A stretch of 64,000 nt of DNA, from assembly GCA_002633025.1 (NCBI GenBank), contig NMRB01000334.1, positions 234,247 to 298,246 of the forward strand. The letters are read 5' to 3'. Both the position numbers and the translations under genes were made by a program. The notes under the pieces were generated by a model. It was not told the origin of the DNA and made no database searches. It saw only the letters and a program-made list of their open reading frames with translations. Origin of the DNA: Notospermus geniculatus. Lineage: Eukaryota > Nemertea > Pilidiophora > Heteronemertea > Lineidae. Positions 24,712 to 34,335 of the stretch are shown piece after piece. Within the stretch, counting starts at the first letter, position 1. Every line of letters begins with the position of its first letter.

Positions 24712-25589
24712 CTGAAAAAACGCAAAATTTCAATTAGTTCACAATCAGTGGCGAGGTAATAAGTGGTAGGATAACCAAGAGGAATTTAAAGCTTTTCATT
24801 TCTTTTTTTGTGCTCTTGGTAAAAATGACAAAATAAAAATCTTCCAATTCATATGATTGAAACACGCAAGCTTTTTCCATTTTGCTATTTTGCTAATTGC
24901 TTTTCCTAAAACAACCCACACTCATTATTTCGAGTGGATTCCCTGAGAAGTACATGTATGTACCACGCGAGAAAAGGTTCGGTTTGTCGCTGAAACCCAA
25001 TACTCTCAAATCAAATCAAGATTTAAATCTCATTATCTACCCGGTGACTGAATAACGGAGTAAACCGTGGATACTCCACGTCAATCATCGCCAACGCTTT
25101 AGTCTAGCCCAGTGAAGCATTTCAGTTGTTTTTGAAATGATCTAACAAGATATTTAATGGCGATGGGAAATGCAATTTCTACATTATGTTTATGGCCACT
25201 GTTAATTGAAATGGAGTCTCGAGGGTCGTTCTGAGTGTTTTTCTTGTGTGGCAAATGGGGTGTCTCGACGCGATAAATTGGCCAATGCTGCTTCCGATTC
25301 GATTAGAATAGGTAATGGACTAAAGGAAAAAATACACCGACAAAATGTTCTTCCTGTATCTTTATAGAAATCTACAACTGCTCCCTCAGCTATGGATGTG
25401 CACTGGTGGATGGTGAAGGTGCAAGAGAGAATTTTATCGCTCATTAAAGGGAACGTACACATTTCATTGAAGCGCGGCAACTGTGGTGGTACTTCACCTG
25501 ATAATCCAACAGAAAACCTCCAGTAGAATCTTGTCGTGTCCATCAGAAGAGGGAAGTCCGCCGTCTTTACTTGATGTTCCCTACCCCCC
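24712..25589. other. No gene recognised
   Basis: Upstream side (on the minus strand) of the channel relic. The 113-codon minus frame at 25202-25543 has no convincing ligand-binding-domain signature. It ends at an assembly gap, so missing exons could lie inside or beyond it. Confidence 0.4.
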
Positions 25590-25747
25590 NNNNNNNNNNN
25601 NNNNNNNNNNNNNNNNNNNNNNNNNNNNNNNNNNNNNNNNNNNNNNNNNNNNNNNNNNNNNNNNNNNNNNNNNNNNNNNNNNNNNNNNNNNNNNNNNNNN
25701 NNNNNNNNNNNNNNNNNNNNNNNNNNNNNNNNNNNNNNNNNNNNNNN
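25590..25747. other. Assembly gap (158 N)
   Basis: Run of N. The two sides are 'ctacccccc' and 'tgaatttttttccccatttt'. Open frames reported across it are meaningless. Confidence 0.99.
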
Positions 25748-25748
25748 T

Positions 25749-25847
25749 GAATTTTTTTCCCCATTTTGAGAAATATGGCCTGAAAAATCTGAAAAAACGT
25801 CATGTCACTTTAAGAAAATTTCTCAAAATGGGAAAAAATTCTATCCC
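25749..25847. repeat. Inverted repeat next to the gap
   Basis: 'tttttccccattttgagaaa' near 25754 is inverted as 'atttctcaaaatgggaaaaa' near 25819. A small hairpin or MITE, possibly cut by the gap. Followed by further 'gggaaaaaattc'-type sequence. Confidence 0.6.
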
Positions 25848-26547
25848 AATTTGAGAAATTGAAAAATTCGCAAGAAAGCCAAAATTTCCCATTTCTCTAT
25901 TTTCCACTTTCATTTCTTACTCCCTTAAATGCTTTTGCTTAAGATTTGCACATCGAGTTCCAATGTAAATGTAGCGCAAAAAAACCATAGCTTTTATGAA
26001 TATCAGCCATTATACATGTGCATACATGTACATGCCCATGTATATTAATGATTCATTGCCAAATCATACGTACCGGTACTACATTTATAGCTCTTCCAAA
26101 GACGCTGCCAGTGTTACAGCCGAACCCAAAAGGTTGACGGCCGTCGTAACATTTTCATTGTTTGTGTCACACATACGGTGACAATAACAGATGACAAAGC
26201 CGGAAACGTACACCTGTTGTGTGTGGCGATATACGCACCATTTTGCCCAGAACACCGGCAATGTTGTTTCCGCAAAAAGCGATCTCGATCGAGAAGCAGG
26301 TGGCGCCGAAGGCACGTTTCTTTTTTGAAGCAGAATTCATTTGTTTCTGCCTTCCCATTTGGTCGTTATTTATGGACATACAGATCATATACCGGTATTC
26401 AAGGTATTTTATGATATGATATGATATGATATGAGAACTTTATTTAACCAATATCAGGAATTTTTGAAGAGTATAAGCCTTGTATGCTAACGACATTTTC
26501 GCGTTTTCCCCCAGTGTGGCAACGATTTCAGGGGGTACATTTATATT

Positions 26548-26582
26548 CAGAAAATTGGATGAAAAATTTGATCGTGTGTAGC
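26548..26582. repeat. Half copy of the 151-bp MITE family
   Basis: Contains 'ttggatgaaaaatttgatcg' with a following 'tgtgtagcg' end, matching the right arm of the elements at 7639 and 29545. The left arm is missing. Confidence 0.6.
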
Positions 26583-27027
26583 GAAAAGGAGTGATCTTTT
26601 ACCATACCCACACCGATCTGTAAAGCCCGGTGTAACGTTTTTGAGCGTTCCTCATCTGCGAGTGTTCCCCTGCTATTGTCTGACGGAATAAGCCGCGACT
26701 CGACAATGGAGGACACAGAGAGAAACGTGTCGATCTATCTGCCAGTGTTTCCAGAACAATAGGGGGAACACTGACACACGGAAACACTGAAAAACTTTAC
26801 ACCTGGCTGTAAAGTATGCACACCACATCGTTTCTCTCAATGTAACGCTTTTGAACGATCTATTGTTGATCTCCTACTCTTTTGTTCTGTCCTTCACACA
26901 CCTGTAAATGCAAGGGTCTAATCCAACCTGTCATGTGTATGAGGATTGAGAATCAATGGCGAACCGCCCCAATGACGTCGGACTTGTCAATTTCATTGTG
27001 TTTGTCCGACGGCATCAAAGGGTAAAG

Positions 27028-27285
27028 TATTTTTCACATTGAACTGGCCAAAGGTACTTAGTTGAACTCAGGAATGTGACCAGGTCACATTTACCAAGAG
27101 GTAGTGGTGTTGCACAACACTGACTTGAAAACAGATTATAGCTCTTTCATGGTGTCAGCCAAAGCTGGTCAGCCATGACACTGCCTGCGGAGGGTTGTGC
27201 AACGTTATTATTTGTGATCATGCCATTTCAGTTTAGTGACAAGAGGTCAGCCAAGTACCTTTGGCCAGTTCAATGTGAAAAACAC
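27028..27285. mobile_element. About 258-bp MITE
   Basis: The left arm 'tttttcacattgaactggcc' is inverted at 27262-27283 as 'ggccagttcaatgtgaaaaa', and the match continues inward through 'aaaggtactt'. A second, inner inverted pair ('tgttgcacaac' and 'gttgtgcaac') adds a nested hairpin. No coding capacity. Confidence 0.75.
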
Positions 27286-27332
27286 TATACATGTGTAGCT
27301 CTTGTGAACGTGTGACTTTAAAACGTTCTTTG

Positions 27333-27600
27333 ATAACGTGCTGACCTGTGAGGATCGATGAAAGGCTGTTATCGTCATTTGTTCGGGAGAAAATCCAAGA
27401 GAAGTAGATGGGGGGAGTCGTTTTTCTTTCCTGTATATCTAATCAAGCCAGATGCATGGTTCGATTGGGAATGCTCGAGTCGTCTGCCTTGAGAAGACTC
27501 CAGTAATGTATTCCATTCCGTGTGAAATAATGATAACTGGCAAGGCAATCTCTACCAAGGTCATGAAGGAATATTGTTTCTTTATGACATTTTAAGAGTA
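27333..27600 (-). pseudogene. Broken fragment of the 5' exon of the PAN-like gene family (block X)
   Basis: Homologous to 40120-40376, where the minus strand reads through as a coding exon (GIHYWSLLKADDSSIPNRT and onward). Here the frame fails after the same SSIPNRT stretch because extra bases at 'atgcatggttcg' lead to a stop. It lies beyond the 3' end of the first gene copy, so it is probably the remnant of a further tandem copy. Confidence 0.5.
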
Positions 27601-27920
27601 CATTGTACAGAGGGTGTGTTCAAAAAATGCTCGCTTCAATGAATTGGCCCTGAAATGTGACATTCCCATTGATTTCCTAATCTACCCAATCCTACCTCTA
27701 CCGACCGAAGTGAACAATTTCTCTCAACCAATGCCTGATGGTTTGGTGTCTGTCATGTGACTTCGTGGCATTTTCCTGGAGTGACCAGGTACTTTGTAAA
27801 CTAGAGTAGTTAGTCCCTGGGTTGGAGAGTGGCGCGGTGGCGCCGGCTGTCGAGAAAAAGTGGCAATACCGAGGTCCTTTAAAGACGAAATTCGGCTTAC
27901 CGAAAACGAAACAAATCCAC

Positions 27921-28928
27921 TTAAATTGGTGACAAAATGTCGATGAATCTCAAGCCGAAGGTTTTGTCAGGTGTAAACAAGAAACGTAGAATATTGTTTT
28001 TATTTGCAGGGAAATACATTTTATAGGCGTACTTTTCACGAAATGTGTCCCAATCACCCAGGAGGGACAATTTGATCCGCTGCATATGTTTCGTCGGCAA
28101 AACTAAGGATACACTTCTCCTCAGGCGGCAATTTATCTTGAATCCGCAGATGAAGAGTACTCTATACCTTACTGTTAATGGTAAAAAGGTTTCTGCGTAA
28201 GATCGAAAATGATAAATCCAGTACCAACCAACTGTTGGGCGTGTATCGACTGGTGTCTGTATGTGAAACCTCTCAGATCTATACCCTTCACTGCTCCTAA
28301 AGATTAAAAAGCCCTGGCTAATGCCACAAGAGATGATGACATCTCCCTCAGGAGTAACCACCAAGACACCACTGATTTGAAAATTGCAGTATCCGCTCAT
28401 CCTCAGGGTAACGCCGTCTTTGAGAAAGATCCGTTTCGTGATGTTCATCCATACCATGGTGGACAGAACAATCGTCGGCCTCCCTGCTGTTGCTCCCTTG
28501 CAATTGATGATAAAAATTGTTCTGAATAGTTTTGGCTTGGCTATATACGATGAATAGGAACAGGGATTAAATGGAGGTACTGAAACAGTATATACTTCAG
28601 ATTTGTCGAAAATATTCATGAGGTACATAACAAGTGGTCTTGAGTTGCCAATGTACGGCAGATATTTGCGTTCATACAAAAACTGACCGCTATGAAGGTG
28701 ACCGAAATTAAATTGAGAGTTGCGGAATTTTAGCGAGTGCATTTTGCGAAAGAAATCTTTCTTTTGGCAATACAGCATTATGCTTGTTACTTCAGTGCCT
28801 TCATCCTTGGATATGATAATATACTCAGATAATGTGTCATACCACCATCTGTCCTTATGACCCCAGAATTTTACGGGCGGATTGAGGTTGAGCCTTGTTG
28901 TTCGCCTGTACAGGACATTTTCCTTAAC
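27921..28928 (-). CDS. Terminal exon, 335 codons, of an unrecognised secreted or membrane protein (copy 1)
   Basis: Minus-strand exon with an acceptor ending tatag immediately above 28928; it starts in phase 0 with VKENVLYRRTTRLNL and is open to a stop at 27921. It follows the PAN-like exon at 29770-30038, which ends in phase 0, so the two join in frame (FQRK then VKENV). The protein is rich in aromatic and basic residues, with a WGHKDRWWYDTLSEY segment near its start and a GYCNFQISGVLVV segment near the middle. It has scattered cysteines and no obvious transmembrane helix. I do not recognise the family. The open frame over more than 1 kb and a second copy at 37987-38996 that conserves nearly every residue support it as real coding sequence. 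Confidence 0.7.
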   Translation of the reverse strand, partial: VKENVLYRRTTRLNLNPPVKFWGHKDRWWYDTLSEYIIISKDEGTEVTSIMLYCQKKDFFRKMHSLKFRNSQFNFGHLHSGQFLYERKYLPYIGNSRPLVMYLMNIFDKSEVYTVSVPPFNPCSYSSYIAKPKLFRTIFIINCKGATAGRPTIVLSTMVWMNITKRIFLKDGVTLRMSGYCNFQISGVLVVTPEGDVIISCGISQGFLIFRSSEGYRSERFHIQTPVDTRPTVGWYWIYHFRSYAETFLPLTVRYRVLFICGFKINCRLRRSVSLVLPTKHMQRIKLSLLGDWDTFREKYAYKMYFPANKNNILRFLFTPDKTFGLRFIDILSPI

Positions 28929-28995
28929 CTATATAATCCAAAGATGTAAATTTTACCCAAGTGGAATCATACTGCAAAGTATTCGGGTATACATA

Positions 28996-29211
28996 CAGTA
29001 TTTTCGGATTTAAGACATCACTCCACTGGATCAGCCCCTCTACCACAAATATGGTAACCAGGTCGTGCATGAAAGCTTAGTGGCTCTAGCAGCTTTTGAT
29101 TGATTGAACTGGACTAAATGCCATCAGGTCATATAAAATTGACGAGTAACATACATGTAGTGGGCTGGACATTGTAATTCATGGAGTGATGTCTTAAATC
29201 CGAAAATACTG
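28996..29211. mobile_element. 216-bp Tc1/mariner-like MITE
   Basis: The termini are 'CAGTATTTTCGGATTTAAGA' and its reverse complement ending 'GAAAATACTG', flanked by TA on each side (28994-28995 and 29212-29213). The arms match over about 30 bp. No open frame. Confidence 0.8.
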
Positions 29212-29544
29212 TATATGAGCTGTTGACACATTAGGGCCTACTTTATACTTCATTTCCGTGCTTCCATCGTGTACCCAGGGTGAACCATAGAGTATTATAG
29301 TTGGCCACCATGTAGTGGTCGGCCACCTATTGACAGATATTTGTTCGTCAGCCACATCCACTGCAAAGAATGGTGCATCAATGGTGGCCAACTACTGTAT
29401 GGTGGCCAACTACTCCCTTGTTCACCCTAAATTCTGTTACAAACGGATGTGAATGTCCATGCACAAGTCTTCCGGATTGTTTAGGTAACTGGATTGGGTT
29501 GTCCAGATTCGAAATACATGTACGTGTCTTCTGAGGAAGTCCTA

Positions 29545-29696
29545 AGGCCGCTCCACACAATCAAATTTTTCATCCATTTTTTGGAAATACAGATTCCGGG
29601 CCTATTAGGGCTTCAATGTAAGTAAAACCCGCAGGTAGGCCTTTATTGAGCATATTCAGAAAAATGGATGAAAAATTTGATCGTGTGGAGCGGCCA
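29545..29696. mobile_element. 152-bp MITE, same family as 7639-7789
   Basis: The left arm 'ggccgctccacacaatcaaa' is inverted as 'tttgatcgtgtggagcggcc'. The interior matches the 7639 element in the opposite orientation, including 'attcagaaaaatggatgaaa'. The right flank is TTA and the left CTA, an imperfect 3-bp duplication. Confidence 0.8.
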
Positions 29697-29769
29697 TTAA
29701 TAATTGTCTCAGAAGGTCTGAAAGCAGCTGGATTCTCGCATAGGCCTATTCTCCAAGAAGTGCACGCAC

Positions 29770-30038
29770 CTTTCTCTGAAACATTCGGCTTTTGAAATAC
29801 ATGTAGGAATCTGCCTCTTCTCGCCGCGAGCACGTTCCTTCCTTTCGATTACACTGACACGTTAAAGCTGTTCCTCTCGGAAAAATGCTGAACGTTGTGC
29901 AACCTTCCTGTGCAATGCAGAAAACACTGCACTGCAATGTAGATTGGAATTGAGTCGACCCGATGTCAGGGTTGATGAAGGCCCTGCTGATCAAGTAATT
30001 GAAAAATGAGCTTGCCAGGCCTTTCGTCATTTCAAACC
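29770..30038 (-). CDS. PAN/apple-like domain exon (copy 1)
   Basis: Minus-strand exon of 269 bp: acceptor ttacgttcag above 30038, donor AAAG|gtgcgt at 29770, entering in phase 1 and leaving in phase 0. The translation contains STLQCSVFCIAQEGCTTFSI, then LTCQCNRKEGTC, then ADSYMYF. This is the cysteine spacing and closing aromatic strand of a PAN/apple fold, which mediates protein or carbohydrate binding in extracellular proteins. It joins in frame to the 335-codon exon below it. The domain assignment is by pattern only. Confidence 0.6.
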
Positions 30039-31258
30039 CTGAACGTAAATGTACATGTACATGTACATGTACATGTACATGTATTACCGTTTATCGTAGT
30101 CCTTACCTAAAACGATGGCGTAAATATCTCTTGTAGGCTACTTTTTGTTCAACGAGATATGGAATACAGGTCATAATCGGCCAGCAGAAAAACTTAAAAC
30201 AATCGCCGGGCATTGGTCCACACCAGAAGGGCTGTCCAAATGCATTTGTAGTAGGTCCACGTGCATAAAGTACACCACTCCGTATATACGTTCCCCACTA
30301 TAAACGCATACAAGGAACTAGACAGAAATAAAGATTCTTGGCTGTAGTCATCTGTGACAACTCACAATGGCGTCGTATGCTGCACTATCGAGATGTCTAA
30401 CGACAGCAAGTAAAGGGCGGGGTGAAATTTGAGAACGAAAGCACAGAAAAGACTATTCTTTGACTGGCGTAGGAAGTCTAGACTCTGGGGGCCGCGCCAG
30501 GTTTTTGGTCGCTGGCGAGGGTGTCGGAGACCGAGACTCTGAACTCGGCCAATCATCAGTCGTTTTCCATACACATGATAGACGAAAACGTCATTCAACT
30601 TCATTGCTCCAGCTAGTACGGGTATTATCGTCTAGGGCGTTGTTTCGTTTTACTGACGTAAGAAATTTTGTGCATGTGTAGACATCGAATCGTCAGGTTA
30701 AAACTCATCTACATTTTTCAAAATCGGCATCGGAAATTAATCATGGAGGTGCAACTCTACAGGGCTGATGAATAAAAATGTTCCCTGAACAATACCTCGA
30801 TATCAGTCATTGTTCATTGGCCATTTTTGTTGGACCACCCTGCACAAACAAGATCAGATTCACTAAACAGCAAATTTTGCGACTGCCGAGAAAACCAACC
30901 AAAAGATAGCCTGGATCCTATTGTCAGCAGATGAGGATCCCGATTTTCAAATATTGGTGAAGGAAGTCAGTATCAGCCCTGGGCCAAACCACAGTCATCG
31001 TTAGAAAGAAAAGTCTTCCAGTTATCATGTGGCGGAATAAACCTAAATATACGATGGGGTCTAGTTCGACTAACGCCGGCGTACACCAAAGTTTCGACGG
31101 ATGCCAAAGTTTCATGGGGATATCACAGTTTCTACGCGAGTTGCTGGACTCGTAAAGCTACGGCCTCAGATGCCGTGATTGTACGCGACGGCTCCAAGGC
31201 CTAAAAGTCTGTTGTGGAAAACCACCAGTTATGATGATTGCACTGTTCTCCGTCATAT
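30039..31258. other. Probable intron of the PAN-like gene; TACATG microsatellite
   Basis: A run of 'tacatg' units lies at about 30050-30082, just upstream (minus strand) of the PAN-like exon acceptor. No other coding block or repeat was recognised; short frames only. Confidence 0.4.
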
Positions 31259-31557
31259 CTAGTATTTTATCAATCATCTTCAAAGATCTATTTAACAAAG
31301 AACTATTTTCAACAATATCAAAACTTGTATTGACTGCTGCTTTGAATGTCGGAAAGAACAATGGAAGAAGTTCATTCACAACTGGCTTGGAATATTGATC
31401 GGATTTATTTGTGTATAAATCATTACATCACGGATGAAAAAGAAATGTGACCAAGTACATGTACAGGTATGAAGGGAATGACAGTCCCAGAATGCAGGTC
31501 CTGGTTACAATATAGTCTGCTGTAATTGTAAGTTTGTAATCGAAAGATAACGCTTAC
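31259..31557 (-). pseudogene. Candidate 5' coding block of the PAN-like gene (block W, copy 1)
   Basis: Homologous to 39860-40115. One minus-strand frame conserves a KSDQY-x-KP-x-VN-x-LLPLFF block and then VNxSFDIVENSSLLNR between copies, with mostly conservative changes. The preceding block X seen in copy 2 is missing here: homology stops at 'gataacgctt' (31557), where a MITE-like sequence begins. Whether it is a functional exon is not clear. Confidence 0.4.
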
Positions 31558-31571
31558 CGCCTAGCCATTAT

Positions 31572-32188
31572 TCGAGAGGTTAAGAAATCGCTCCGCACTA
31601 ACGCTAACGTTATTTTTTGCATTGCAAATGTACGTCAGAAATGGCGTTAGCGTTAGTGTTATCGTTAACGGAGCGCAGGGCTTTCATTAAGCCTGCGTAT
31701 GGCGTCTATTACGCATGTAAACTACACAAATGACGCAAATATAAATAACTCTGAAGTCTCAAAAACGCAGGTAAATTCGATGATACGCTGATAGAAAAAG
31801 TGTGGAAGTCCCACTCTGTATACTCAGTCTCCATTACGCCAGTAGGATCCCGGCTAACGCAGGTATCAAGTGAAAGTCGTGCGTGGCCAGATTTTCTTCA
31901 ACACGCCGAATCCTTGCTATAGCGGAGGTGACGGAACTGGGGATTCCCTTCGCCCAAGGCAACTACACACTCCTGGCGCGAGCGCTGCACCGGTAGCAAC
32001 AAACGAAGGGACGATTTGACCCCAGTAAAATATAACATGAAGTCATGACCCCGAAAAAGAATTGCTGGAAGTCTAAAGACCCCAGTATCTTCCCAAATTG
32101 ACTTCCATAAAAAAATTGTGGAAGTCATGACCCAGGTAGGGAAAAAGTTAATGAAAGCCCTGGAGCGGTTTCTTAACCTCTCGGATCT
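31572..32188. mobile_element. About 617-bp inverted-repeat element
   Basis: The left end 'cgagaggttaagaaatcgct' is inverted at the right end as 'agcggtttcttaacctctcg'. A further inner inverted pair ('cgctaacgtt' against 'aacgataacactaacgct') occurs near 31603-31670. It interrupts the homology between the two PAN-like gene copies. Confidence 0.6.
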
Positions 32189-33098
32189 TACTCCACGTTA
32201 AACTTGACGTAGATTTCTGGGGGAGTTATACATGTGTACTCCTATCACACCTGTATCAAAGTACCAAAGATGAATTAGTTTTGTCGGTATAATATACAAG
32301 ATTGCTGAAAAGTCTAAAAACAAGTTACTCATTTGTTTTTCGAAATACATGTATAAAACATGTCTCCACCATAGAGCACAAAACAACGACACACAAAATG
32401 ATAGTAAACGTGAAGTAGTCTCCGAATTTCGCAAATTTTCGACCCCACCCGGAGTCTTCCTCAGGCAAATAATCGTAGAGATCTCAGTGTACATTTCTCG
32501 TGTACATTTAATTAGTGGATAAGATACATGTAGTTACACTTCAGTTACATACATAGTTCATCTCTGAGACGTTTTTGGGTGGCAACAACACAACGTTTGA
32601 ACGCCAATGAACAAGACGTAGATTTCAATCCCTTTGTGTTAATTATCAATCAACTATCGAAGTCACTTTGACCATGCCTGGTGCAAAAACGATATCTGCC
32701 GAAATGATAGGCCTGGATATTTATTCTCGTGAAGTACGAAGAAATGACCTCATTGTAGGCCTGCCCCAGCACACGAACAGTATATCATAATATGCCTACC
32801 ACCGAGGCCATGTTTTATTTCTACTCACAAGTTAGGCCCGGCCTATTCAATGATTTGGCCTATTTACATATTCTGTATGTGGGCCTATACATGTGAGCTA
32901 TTTCGTCTTGTTGTTGATGAAATCTGGTGATGGTCTTTCAAAACTTAGAATAAATTCAAAGCCTGTTCTGACCAGGACTATTTCGACCTTGGTGGTGTTC
33001 TTACTGCAGGCAAACTACATAGAAGTCGTAAGTAATTTCGACCAAATTAACCGCGTGTCTTAAATTATGTACATGTATACATAATAGCGTACTTAGAG
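32189..33098. other. No gene recognised
   Basis: Short open frames only. Scattered TACATGTA motifs and no clear inverted repeat. Confidence 0.4.
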
Positions 33099-33741
33099 TT
33101 AAAGCTGAACTTAATAGATATAAACCCCAAGCGGCAGAGGTAGAAATTACAAACAACCATCCGCCATGTTTTGAACAGCCACCAAACATCATACACCCTC
33201 TCGGACGGTCACAGTTGGTTTCACTTGCCACCACGCTCTTGAACAGTAAAGATCTCAGCACAGCTGTCAAATGAGAAAAAACGAAAAATAATCCGTGACA
33301 GTGCCAAGATTCGAACCCACACACCCCTGATCGATTGGCGATCCTTTTTCTGTATGCGCCACGAAGACTGCTTGCTTGCACAGCGGCAATTCCGATCGCT
33401 TTATTTCCTCATGGAGATCTTCAAAACTACAACGGCTTTTACTGTAGATCGGCGCCGTTGTATGCAAGCAGTCTTCGTGGCGCAAATAGAAAGAGGTCGG
33501 CCAACTGGTCAGGGGTTGGTGGGTTCGAATCTCGGAACCATCAAAGATTATTTTTCTTTTTTTCTCATCTGGCGGTTGTGCTGAGATCTTTACTGTTCAA
33601 GAGCGTGGTGGCGAGTGAAACCAACTGTGACCGTCCGAGAGGGTGTATTCATGTTCGATGGCTGTTCAAAACATGGCGGATGGTTGTTTGTAATTTCTAC
33701 CTCTGCCGCTTGGGGTTTATATCTATTAAGTTCAGCTTTAA
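33099..33741. mobile_element. Foldback repeat with two about 277-bp arms, each carrying a tRNA-like box
   Basis: 33099-33374 and 33464-33741 are near-perfect reverse complements around a roughly 90-bp spacer. Each arm includes a B-box-like 'ggttcgaa' (reverse strand near 33312, plus strand near 33522) and 'gcaagcagtcttcgtggcgc'. It may be two tRNA-derived SINEs joined head to head or one foldback transposon. No target duplication was found. Confidence 0.75.
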
Positions 33742-33913
33742 TGACCACAATAGTTTCCAGTAGGCCGACCTTCTAAATTTTATCCAATCTTGGGTTGTAA
33801 CAGGCCAAATATGTTTTCCTGGATTGCATCATTTGGCGGTGATTGCTTGTGGCATCGAAACCATCTCTACTTGTGGATTATAACGCTAGGAATCCACCAT
33901 TGATTTTCAAGCT

Positions 33914-34100
33914 GATTTTGCGTTGCGACGACTTGCTTTGCAACTGGGCACTCGATCGCCGTAGTGACTAGATGTGATTTCCACCAATGGCGAAGATGTG
34001 GTCAATTTCAGTCGGCAATCAGTCGGCGACTGGTATCAGTTCCTTGCGACCGTATTCAATCGCAGGTAGCAGGTTGCAAAGCAAGTCGCAACGCAGAAAT
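33914..34100 (+). mobile_element. MITE immediately upstream of the P450 start codon
   Basis: The left end 'tgcgttgcgacgacttgctt' and right end 'gcaaagcaagtcgcaacgca' are inverted copies, apart from a 3-base insertion on the left. Second copy at 2329-2516. The element ends 18 bases before the ATG at 34119, so it must contribute to the 5' untranslated region or promoter of that gene if the start is correct. Confidence 0.75.
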
Positions 34101-34118
34101 GGATTCTTAGCTTAACTC

Positions 34119-34335
34119 ATGGCATCATTTCAGACTAACTCGGGGTTTGCATTACTTTCAGCACTGTTCTCTATAATTACCAAGATGCTAATCGAACTCG
34201 TCTCCAATCTCTCATTATCAGCGGTACTAGTGTTTTTGGTTGTTTTGTTACTGTCCATCAGCTTCCTTCGACGGCGTAAGAACCTGCCTCCGGGGCCGAG
34301 AAGCCTGCCACTGATCGGGAGTATTCCATTCATAG
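34119..34335 (+). CDS. P450 gene A exon 1: membrane anchor and proline hinge
   Basis: 217 bp, donor ATAG|gtaggt. Encodes the signal-anchor helix, RRRKN and PPGPRSLPLIGSIPFI. The open frame runs on past the donor to a poly-G tract near 34425, which is intronic. Confidence 0.85.

Larger units (their letters stand above)
28929..29769. other. Intron of the PAN-like gene, copy 1, filled with two MITEs
   Basis: The homologous intron in copy 2 (38997-39224) is about 230 bp. Here it is about 840 bp because of a block at about 28967-29573 that contains the mariner-like element (28996-29211) and the left half of a second element (29545-29696). Confidence 0.65.

Noticed and set aside
30050-30082. TACATG tandem units as a CRISPR-like or regulatory array
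   Set aside because: A simple microsatellite without spacers; the genome is eukaryotic and the motif is scattered throughout the window.
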